This document shows, piece by piece, positions 11,911 through 21,200 of a DNA stretch of 64,000 nucleotides. The DNA is taken from positions 715,001-779,000 of the forward strand of contig JAPMOS010000001.1 in the NCBI GenBank assembly GCA_027972325.1, in the 5' to 3' direction. How positions within the stretch are numbered: position 1 is the first letter of the stretch; each line of letters starts with the position of its first letter. The notes below the pieces were generated by a model. It had not been told where the DNA came from, did not search any database, and saw nothing but the letters and a program-made list of their open reading frames with translations. Position numbers and translations under genes: made by a program. The stretch is from Paratrimastix pyriformis (Eukaryota; Preaxostyla; Paratrimastigidae).

Positions 11911-12927
11911 TCACAAGGAGTGGGAAGGATCAAAAAAGAGGAGGGAGGGGAAAAAAAGTCGGTGGTGTGCCTTAGACCCGAGAGTCGCTCGAGTGGGCAG
12001 CCTGGCGGGGGAGGGGGGGAGGCAGAAGTCAGAGCGACTCATTATATGGCTGTGGCAGACCCGCATCATGGCAATAATGGAGATAATCCCAAATATGAGG
12101 AGGAAGACCCACATGACCGACTCGATGATCACAAGGATGGGGCCGGCCCCGGTATTCAGGGGGGCAACAGAAAGCCCAATAATACCTGGAGTTCGGACGC
12201 CGGAGGACGAAAGCGATTTTGAATTGCATAGATATATAATTGCAGACCGTGGAAGAAGATCGCAGGGATCACAATGTAGCAGCATTCGAAAAGAAGGAAG
12301 ATGATCTGGAGGATCAGATAGAGGACGGGACGGTCACCCATTGCAACTGCCTTGTAGCTATAGGCGGGAAAAGTCAGATTCCATTCGAGAGCGGCGAAGA
12401 CGCCCGCGAACCCCTTGTAGAGCGTGTAGAACGCATAGATGACCACGATGATCAGGTTGAACGCGGAATAACAAATCCATTGCCACGCGTGCGGGACGCC
12501 AATAGCGGTGTAAATAATGTTGAAAATAACTATTGTTCGACGAGTGGAGCGAAAGAAGAGGGGGGGGAAAAAAACGAAATAACTTGTATGTCCCCGAAGG
12601 ATGCGCCGAGAAAGAATACGGACCGTTGGCCAGGAACATCCCCAGACAGAACCAGAAATAAGTGTACCCCAGCCGGACTGGGCCACGTTTGCCAGGCGGC
12701 AACTCGCTGATGTCAAAATGAACAATGCCGAGGTTTGCAAAAGGCCACTGGTAGTCGCTCCATTCAATTCCTGAGTCTCGCTGCGAGGAGAAAGATCCCA
12801 CAGCCGAACTGACCGACTTTTTCATGGCGCTCCCCGCCATCCCGGCTGCAAGCTTCATCGCCATTCCTGACCTGGTGATGCTTCTCTTGCCGGGCTTTTT
12901 GGACCCACTCCCCGCTGGATCACCCAT
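11911..12927 (-). CDS. SCAMP-like (secretory carrier-associated) membrane protein
   Basis: The ATG at 12927 starts a Lys/Ser-rich cytosolic N-terminus. It leads to FANLGIVHFDISELPPGKRG, which resembles the HDI...IP...R motif preceding SCAMP membrane helix 1. Four hydrophobic helices follow: YTYFWFCLGMFLAN, a helix around YSAFNLIIVVIYAFYTLYKG, LYLILQIIFLLFECCYIVI and ESVMWVFLLIFGIISIIAMM. SCAMPs cycle through Golgi and endosomal membranes. Exon 1 is 12927-12624. An intron starting GTCCGT runs to 12530 and exon 2 is 12529-12209. Then a 23-base intron (12208-12186, GTCCTC..CAG) gives the only phase-consistent continuation I found. The C-terminus after SHIMSRS is uncertain, since another intron may remove part of it. 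Family assignment is moderate and rests on topology plus the pre-helix motif. Confidence 0.55.
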
Positions 12928-12929
12928 TC

Positions 12930-15216
12930 TTGCGTGACTGCTTGTTTCTGGTCCTCCAGCAAGAGGTAACGTTTCGGGAGTGCCTCGATGCTCAACATGA
13001 CTACCCCTACTTCTTTACCATTTCGATCGATTTATGTTCTCTCATCAATAAACAGCCGGAATTTGCGACTTGGATTATCACAAATTACGATAATGCTTCA
13101 GACGTCTTTCGGAGAGCTTGTTTTGAGCTTCTGATCTCGGATCATTATCAATTGCCTCTGTTCTCCGAAAACCAAGTTATGACGATCCTCGTTCCCACCA
13201 CTGTTCCACTGCTGCCACTCGATTGTTTTCAAGACGGGTTCTTCTTCGTTGTTCAAGGAACAATCGAATTTATCGGGATTGTCGTCGATGAGGAGTGGTC
13301 TCGCCATTATTGCTGCCCCAGAAGGTGTTCAGAAACGATTCGAATCACGAATCAGTGTGAAGGTACTCCACCAATATGTCGCTGTTGTCAGGCTGTCATG
13401 TCAGAAGTTCTTGCTCGGCGCGTTTTTCTGAGTCCGATAGTTGGTCTTTGTTGTTCGACGTCTCCTCCCTAACAGAGAAGCATACAATCGGCGTTCTCAC
13501 CGACCGTGACCGTTTTCTTCCATTTGAACATCTCAAGTTCCTTGCGGTCGATTGTTCTCTAACCGCGGGCAGGAGCTGCGGCGACCGAGTTGTGTGCATT
13601 TGTCGCCGGCCTTGCCCGGCTGCCAGTGTTCGCTGTGTCAACTTGTTGCCGGTGCCTCCCGAATCCGGCTGCGTTCATAATTTTTTCGGGGGTTGTGTCG
13701 GACCAGCCCTCTCTCGGGCATGGCTACTCCTCATCTCGCTGGCTCGGGCCTCTCTTCAAGGTTCGTCGCAGGCTTGTTTTGGTTTTGCATCTTTTGTTTT
13801 GCAGAATTTATGCCTGGCGTACCCAACTGGATTCCTGCTGCAATCTCCGTCATTCTCTCGCTGTGCTGTGCTCAACAGCTCCACCTCCTCTTCTTGGATA
13901 GTCTGCTGGTTGTTTCGATTTCTACGATGTGACCATCTCACCAGATTCAGGACACCCAGGTTTCGGTCGTTTCCTGGAGTGGGCAGGGTGCCTTTCGTCC
14001 TCATGTACCCGGTACTGCGCTTCAGCTCACTCAGATCTATTTCCTGTCCCGAACGAAGTAGGTTCGCCCTCCCCTCCTACACGCGCACACACACCTGCCG
14101 CGCACCTGCTCCACGATGCGCGGACACACGACGTATACGCACACACACTGCGCTCGTACACACACGCGCACACAAACACGCGCGCACAAACACGTTCCTT
14201 CTTTCCTTCTGTATGACACAAACACACGACGCAGGGATCTTTAGCGGAGACTTGGCTCGGGCGCACGACGGCGTTTGTCTGATTTCGTGTGGTTGGGCTC
14301 TCCATCCCTCCACGCAACTACTTCTGGCAGAGGCAATGCGGTTGGAGGCGACTGGCGTTCTGGTGTCCTCTTCTCAGAAAAAGAAGCGATTTCCCGCGTT
14401 CAACAGTGAGGCGGGTATCTTGGAGTCTGCCCAACAACGACAGACGCCAGCTCCCTCCTGTTTTAGTTCCTCGCAATCCGAAAAGAGCCACGACGGCGAT
14501 TTGAGACAAACCCGGATTCCAATTCGCTGTTCAGTCTGGTGCCGAACAGAGTCGGTCGCCACAACGCGCCATGTGCCATTCGAACACAAAAGTACGCCTC
14601 TTCACCCATCGCTGCTTGACAAGTTTCAACTGGTCCTGTCGATCCCCCCCGATTCAAATGACGAGGAGAAAATGGCAGTGGTGGAGAGCATCCTCTCACA
14701 TCGGCCATCTCATCCGCAATCTTGGCAGGATGCACGCGCTTTCTTCACCTGCTGCAGGAATTTTGAGGTGTGCGATCTGGCAGAAGATGCGCGTGCGCTG
14801 CTTTTGAGGTACTTCCAAGCGGTCCGGAAACTTCTCTCAGACGGACCTCAGGCCTCTCCCTTCACTCCACTCGACTTCATGGAAAGCTTGCTCCGGACAG
14901 CCCGTGGAGCCGCACAGGTCTGCCAACCCCTCCGTTGTGGGTATTACATTCTCAGAAGCTGACAAAATCAGTCGAAGTGACCATGGAACATGCTCTGGTG
15001 GCAATTCTTATGCAAGAGGAATCTTTATTGGCAAAAATGGGGAGAGCCACACTCTGGAGTCCCGAGAGAAACGCATTGGCCGGGCCGATCACCGTTGGCT
15101 CGTCGTTTGGCCTATATGAAGGCGATGAAGCATCTTTGGCTCATGCTTTCGATGTTTTTGCGGCAACTGTCCAGAATTTCTGTTCGACGTACAGCATGTT
15201 TCGCTCCGAAGAATAG
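12930..15216 (+). CDS. MCMDC2: MCMDC2-like divergent MCM-domain protein
   Basis: The protein matches, in order, the family as I remember it. An MCM N-terminal helical part carries FRECLDAQ and ASDVFRRACFELLIS. A zinc-ribbon-like stretch has CCPRRC and CRCCQ. An OB-like strand region reads LPFEHLKFLAVD and SCGDRVVCI. A degenerate AAA+ region carries IPIRCSVW and HPSLLDKFQLVLSIPPDSND. A C-terminal helical part ends YSMFRSEE. MCMDC2 is an MCM relative needed for meiotic recombination in mammals (with SPO16 and HEI10-type factors); it is not a replicative helicase. The arginine-finger position reads LLDKFQ where active MCMs have LLSRFD. One intron, 13432-13475 (GTCCGA..CAG, 44 bases), is phase-exact; others near 13650-13700, 13930-14220 and 14918-14958 are inferred. 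The first coding exon and start codon are unresolved: the frame opens at a splice-like CTCCAG near 12960, only 33 bases from the divergent SCAMP-like ATG. Confidence 0.65.
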
Positions 15217-15266
15217 ATTTTTGATGACCGAGTTTGTCTTTGAAGGCGTGGGAAGAACCAGGAGGA

Positions 15267-15283
15267 CCTGACACCGTGTCAGG
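15267..15283. promoter_or_regulatory. Perfect 8+1+8 palindrome upstream of the secreted-protein gene
   Basis: CCTGACAC and GTGTCAGG flank a single C, 36 bases before the ATG at 15320 and 50 bases after the MCMDC2 stop. It could be a dimeric transcription-factor site for the downstream gene or a 3' hairpin of MCMDC2. Only the symmetry is seen. Confidence 0.4.
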
Positions 15284-15319
15284 TTTCTTTACACGCTCGC
15301 CAAGCGCGTGAATTTCCCG

Positions 15320-16240
15320 ATGAAGTATTGTTTCGGTTTTCTTCTCATCGCCCTCTGCGTTTACGGCCAACAGGCCGACAGCGCGGCGCAAGCGAAACTT
15401 CACTGCCAAAAGAACTGCAAGCAGAGCTACAACTCGTGTGTCTCTGACTCATATGGGGAGTGCAAGATGTCTTGGTTTGCAAATACCTTTTTTACTTTCA
15501 TGTCTGATTTGGGCAATCAGCGAGCAGAACGAGATTCCCCAGCAGCCCCAGCAGCCCCAGCAGCCCCAGCAGGAGCCCAAGCCCCAGGGACAACAGGTAG
15601 ATTACAAGGCTGCCAATGCGACCTGTCTCAAGTCGTGCGGTCTTGCGGTGGCTTTTTCGAAGTGCCTTTCGTACTATGATTACTGTCTCGATGACTGCAC
15701 TGACTTTGTGACGAAGCTCAAGCCAACGGAACAATCGAGCCTTTTCTGCGAGCAGAGTTGTGTTGAGAGCACTCAGGCGTGCCTCATCAAGGTTGGCTGA
15801 CGCCCAGGCTCAAGCTCATCATCTCGGATTTCGTCTGGCTAGGGCGAGCATCCTTCTCAGGAAGCCACTGGCGAACGCACAGAAGAGTCGCTGGACAAGC
15901 TGAGCAAGAGCTACGAAACATCGTCGAACGACTGCACAAACCAAATGGGAGTGTGCCTGGAGAAGTGCAGTCCTGCTGCCAAAATGAGCAATACGCACCA
16001 AAACGGCGAAGGTCTGGAGATTTGATTCCGCCATCCGCCGATGTTCTGCTTCATCTTTCAGAGCTTGAGCCTCTGGCTGCTTTTGATCTCGACATGAAGG
16101 CCATGTTCCCTGACATTTTCGAAGATGTCGAACTTGACGAGGACGCAGAGAGCTGGGGCAGCGTCGAGTACTTCTCGGGGAAGGACGGCTGCGGAACCAG
16201 GAAGTGCGTGTACAGCTCCTCTTGCCACTCGTCGTGCTAA
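15320..16240 (+). CDS. Secreted cysteine-rich protein of unknown function
   Basis: Four exons join in phase: 15320-15468, 15521-15791, 15843-16011 and 16062-16240. They give 255 residues. The three introns are only 52, 51 and 50 bases and begin GTCTTG, GTTGGC and GTCTGG. Residues 1-16 (MKYCFGFLLIALCVYG) are a clear signal peptide. Cysteines come in spaced groups (CQKNCKQSYNSC, CLKSCGLAVAFSKC, CLDDC, CEQSC, CTNQMGVCLEKC), suggesting a disulphide-bonded helical fold with several CX3C pairs. A Gln/Pro-rich linker (QQPQQPQQPQQ) separates the first group from the rest. The C-terminal fifth is acidic and ends in four more cysteines. I do not recognise the family. Adhesin, surface or storage roles are all possible. 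Confidence 0.75.
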
Positions 16241-16362
16241 CTGAGCTGCCTGCTCGCGATATTTGGTCACTAACAAAGCCGATAAGCTGTAATCGTCCCG
16301 GATCCCCTGAGTCACAGAGGAGCCAAACTAGATGGGAGGAAACACCCCCGGAGACTTTCACA

Positions 16363-17126
16363 ATGACGCAGCGGCGCGCACTTCTGGTTATTGACGTTCA
16401 ATGTCTGGCCGCGCCGTTTTGAATCCACCGCACAAAGTCTCCATTCTCAGATGATTTTCTCGCCGGTGGATCTCTCGCCGTTCCTGCTGGCAATGAGATC
16501 ATCCCTGAGATTAATGCTTTCCACGAGAGAGTGCCATTCGACTTGGTCGTTTTTTCGATGGATTGGCATCCGGCGAACCATTGCTCTTTCGTCACCAACA
16601 ATCCCGGGGCGACCGTTTTCACTCCCCATCAATTGCCCAGCGGGCCTCAGATGATGTGGCCTGCTCATTGCGTTCAAAATACGCATGGGGCACAACTCCA
16701 CGCGGATCTTCGCCGCAAGCCAGAGTCTTTCACGTTTTCTGCCTCGTTTCGCTTATCATGTGTACTAGGCACATGGACGTTCGCAAGGGCCAGGACCCTC
16801 ATGTCGATAGCTACTCGGCGTTTTTCGATAACAACCACGCCGTCAAAACTCCCCTTGACGATATCCTGATTTCGCACGGCATTACTGATGTGTATGTGTG
16901 TGGTCTGCCGGTCCACCAATGGGTGATAGTTCAAACCCTGTTGTCACTAGGTCTCGCGACTGATTACTGTGTCGCGTACACATCCATGGACTCCAGATTT
17001 CTGGGCTATAACACCTACATGATCGAGGATCTCTCCCGGGGCATCAGTCCCGCCTGTATCGAGAAGGCCAAGCGGGAAATGCAGGAGAAGGGAGTCCATG
17101 TTGTTCAGTCGGCGGATATCCACTGA
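16363..17126 (+). CDS. Nicotinamidase, isochorismatase fold (PncA/Pnc1)
   Basis: Four exons (16363-16402, 16451-16724, 16769-16902, 16951-17126) join in phase to 207 residues, close to the family length. The enzyme hydrolyses nicotinamide to nicotinate for NAD+ salvage. The catalytic triad is visible: Asp11 in IDVQYDFLAGGSLAVP, Lys111 in DVRKGQD and Cys156 in GLATDYCV. Metal ligands Asp51 and His53 (MDWHPANHCSF) and His86 (MWPAHCVQ) are also present. These spacings match yeast Pnc1 closely. The introns are 48, 44 and 48 bases and start GTCTGG, GTCTTT and GTCTGC. The gene sits 122 bases after the secreted-protein gene on the same strand. Nothing suggests a pseudogene. Confidence 0.92.
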
Positions 17127-17282
17127 ACGTTGGCTTTTCCCGAGCATCTTTTGTAAATGGTTGATACATGAAGGAGCTCCTGGCATAACGTCAGATGCTG
17201 ACCGGGTCGGATCATCGGAAATCCAAACGGAACCGAAAAAAAAAACTCGAGGCGACTCTGGGGAGGGAGGGGGGGGGGGGGG
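17127..17282. other. Short convergent gap with G-run
   Basis: This gap holds the 3' ends of the nicotinamidase (+) and IP3-receptor (-) genes. A G-run at about 17267-17282 abuts the IP3-receptor stop codon (17283-17285). Confidence 0.6.
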
Positions 17283-17746
17283 TTATTGGGAGGCGGGTCG
17301 GCCGGCCGAGGCGGTCTTCTTGGGGCCGCCCTTGGCGGCGGCGGCGGCCCGCTCGTGGAGCTCCTGAACGGCCCGGACGGCCTGTATGACCTGGGTGCGC
17401 TCGGCGGCCTTCTGGTCGGTGAGCCGCTTGAGCTCCTCGGTCAGGCGGCCTTCCTGGGCCTGGTAGTCGCGCAGCTCCTGGTGCACCTGGGCCAGCAGCC
17501 CGTCCGTGGCCTGCAGGTCGTGGGTGACGGCCGAGAAGGACCCGTCCACCCGGGCCAGGGCCTGCGAGACGGCCACCAACTCCTGGCGCAGGTCCTTCTG
17601 GGCCGACTCGGCCTCCTTGGCCCGCGACCGCCACGCCAGCACAAGCGACCTGCAGGCCCCACGATGATGATGTGATGGGTGGATGGTGGATGGTGGGTGG
17701 TGGGTGGTGGGTGGTGGGTGGTGGGTGGTGGGTGGTGGGTGGTGGG

Positions 17747-17837
<91 letters not shown>

Positions 17838-18158
17838 CGGGCGATGACGATATCTGGGGCGTGTCATGTGGATGTGTGCATGTGGGCGGCTGGGGTGGGC
17901 GGGCGGGCTGGTGGCGGACGCATTTGTGGGGTAGGGGGCCACGTCGGCCCGCTCGAGGGCCCGGCGCAAGTAGGTCAGCACCCCGTTGAGGCCGTCCCAG
18001 GACGAGGCCACGATGAAGCAGTAGAAGTTGAAGTAGTCCGCGGGCTTGTGCTCGTCCGCCGTGTGGTGCTGCCGGGGAGAGAGAGAGTCACAGTCAGAGC
18101 CCATGAATGGCGGTGTGTGCGTGTCTGTCTGTGTGTGGAGCAAAGGGACTGGTCGTGT

Positions 18159-18205
<47 letters not shown>

Positions 18206-21200
18206 GGGGCGGGGAGAGCAGCGCGGGGTGGCGTTCATGATGCGGGCGGCAGGGTGCGGAGGGGAGGGGCGGCGGCGCGGACGTCGAAGCCGAGGGCGTC
18301 CCTGTCGAAGCCCTGGCTGGGCAGGTCGCAGATCAGGCAGCGGGTGCTGCGGGCCTCCTGGGCCTCGGCGCGCTCGTCCCGCAGCTGGCCGAAGGTGTCG
18401 CTGGGGCCCCGGGGAGACAGCCCACCCAAGACACCCGACCCGACCCGACCAGGGAGGCATGTGACGGGGACCCGGCCGGGGGGCGGGGCACGGAGGGAGC
18501 GGAAGCCGGGCGGACATGATGATACCGAAGAGGATGTTGAACAGGATGACGATGACGATGAAGTAGAAGAGCAGCTCGAAGATGATCGGGCCGGCCCCCT
18601 GGTTGAGCAGCCCCCGGATGAAGTCGCCCTGGGTGGGCAGCTGCCACATCAGCGTCAGCCAGCAGCCCACGGCCGACGTGCACATGGGCGTCTGCGGGGC
18701 CCACCGCCGGGCAGGAGAAGCGGATGAGCCCCGGATGAGCCCCGGATGAGCCCCGGATGAGCCCCGGTGATGGGTGGGCCCCCGGCCGCGGGGGTGTGTG
18801 GATGTGACGGAAGTCTGTGTTGGGTGGGGCGGCCGGGTGGGGCGGCCGGGTGGTCTGGCGGACCCCGTCGTCGGCTGTGATCCTGTCGGCGAAGAGGTTC
18901 AGGGTGGCCACGGCGAAGTAGTACACCACCAGGATGGCCAGCACGGCCGTCGTCAGCAGCATCTTCCCGTTGCGGGTGATCGAGCTCAGCACAGTCCGCA
19001 GCACGGCAAGATCTGCGGGGGGCCAAGGAGGGGGACAGAGTGGGGGGGGGGGGGGGGGGGGGGGGCATGGGACATGAGGCATGACGCAGAGGACGTGGTG
19101 GGTGGTGGTGGGTGGTGGTGGTGGTGGGTGGTGGAGAGGGGTGGGCGGGTGGGTGGGCGGGTGGGTGGGTGGGTGGGCGGGCGGGCGGGCGGGCGGGCGG
19201 GCGGGCGGGCGGGCGGGCGGGCGGGCGGGCGGGCGGGCGGGCGGGGGCAGACCCTTGATGAGGTCGAGCAGGTGGAAGGTCAGGAAGTAGGGCGAGATGA
19301 TGATCCCCAGCACCGCGAAGGCGATCTGGCACAGCCTGCGCGAGCGCCCAACCAGCAGGCAGCACCCCATGGGCGGGCGGAGGGGAGGAAGGGATGAGGG
19401 CCAGGCAGGGCAGACTTGGAGACGGGGCGGGGCGAGGGACGGGAGGGAGGGACGGGAGGGAGGGACGTGGGGACGGTGGCGGGGCGGACTTGTAGAAGAC
19501 TTCGATGTTGAGCGCCAGCCTCCTGAGGCGATCCCCGTGGGTGGGCACCCAGGCCGGGTTCTGCTGGAGCCGCTTCCGGTCGTAGCGGCGCCTCCGCTGG
19601 GCCCTCAGCCCGCCACCAGCCATGCGAAAGAGACCCCCCGCCCTCAGTGAGCCTCACCAAAGCCAGTCGGCGTGACGGGGGCTGGCTGGCAGGTGGAGCA
19701 GGGGCAGGGGCAGGGGCAGGGGCAGGGGGCAGGGGCAGGGGCAGGGCAGGGGCAGGGGCAGGGCAGGGGCAGGGGCAGGGCAGGGGCAGGGGCAGGGGCA
19801 GGGGCAGGGGCAGGGGCAGGGGCAGGGGCAGGGCAGGGGCAGGGCAGGGGCAGGGGCAGGGGCAGGGGCAGGGGCAGGGGCAGGGGCAGGGGCAGGGCAG
19901 GGGCAGGGGCAGGGGCAGGGGCAGGGGGCAGGGGCAGGGGCAGGGCAGGGGGCGTCGAGGGGACGGACACATGACGCCGGCCTTGAGGAGGTAGAAGGCG
20001 ACGGCCGTGAAGAAGAGGCACACCAGCAGCAGGATGCCCAGCACCAGGAAGAGCACGTCCGCCCAGGTGGGCAGCTGGGCCCACTCGTCGGGGGGTCCCG
20101 CTGGTCCCGTCTGCCCAGGCCCCGTCCAGGCGCGGGCGCAGAGATGGGGGGGGGGGGGGGGGGGGGGGGGTGCGAGGAGCGAGGAGGGTGAGCAGGGTTT
20201 GCCATGGGCGACCCACGGGGGCGGGATGGGCGGGATGGGCGGGATGGGGCGGGATGGGGCGGGACGGGGCGGGATGGGGCGGGATGGGGCGGGCCGGGCG
20301 ATGGGCGGAGGGCTGGGCGGACCCCAGCCCGAGGCGACGAGGAGGATGATGTTGATGGCGGCCGTCAGCAGGAAGCCGGCCCACCGGTTGAAGGCCACCC
20401 AGCGGCTGTTGGTCAGGAAGCGCTGCGTCTTGCTCGACTGCAGACGCTCCCGCACCTGCAGGGTCGCCCGCAGGTCCTGCGCACGTACAAGGCCCATGCA
20501 GTTGGATGAGCAGGTGGATGAGGGGCAGCGAGTGCACGGGGAGCGGGACCACGGGGAGCGGCCGGACGAGGGGCAGCGGGTGAGTGGGGGGGTGGGGGGG
20601 GGGGGTGGCGGACCTCGGTCTTCTCGTGGAACTGCTGGATCTTCTCCTGGGAGCGGCTGTTGAAGGACTCCATCACGATCTGCTCGACGTCCTTCTGCGG
20701 GGCCCCCGGGGCGCGCCGGGCGAGGGGACGAGAAGAAGGGAAGAAGGACGCGTCAATGGGTGGCCCTCCAGCGGATCCGTGCCCTCCCCCCTGGCCCCCG
20801 CTCCTGTTCCCCCTGCCCCCGCTCGTCCGTGCACCCCCCCCGCCGGACGAGGCCCAGGGGGGCGGACCTCGGATGCCTTGAGGCCAAGGGGCGTCTTGCA
20901 GTAGAAGACCAGCTCGAGGGTGTGCTCCTCGGCGCTGGCGGCCACCTCGGCCACGGTGCTGCCCGCCCGGGCGTCGGCCTCCTTGGCGGCGGCCTCGCGG
21001 GCCTTGGCCTCGGGGTCGGCGGTCACGTCGCGGAGGGCCTTCTGGGCCTGCTCCCGCAGGGCGCCCCCGGCCACCTTCAGCAGGGCCGCCCCCTTGCGGA
21101 GGCCCCCCAGCAGGCCCGCCCCGGCGGTGCCCCCGTCGATGTCGGCCGCCTGGACGTCGCGCTGGGCCTGGATGGCGGCCCCGGCCATGGCCTGGGTCAG

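Noticed and set aside
17679-18464. Plus-strand frame with a long poly-Asp run
   Set aside because: It is the GAT microsatellite of an IP3-receptor intron read antisense.
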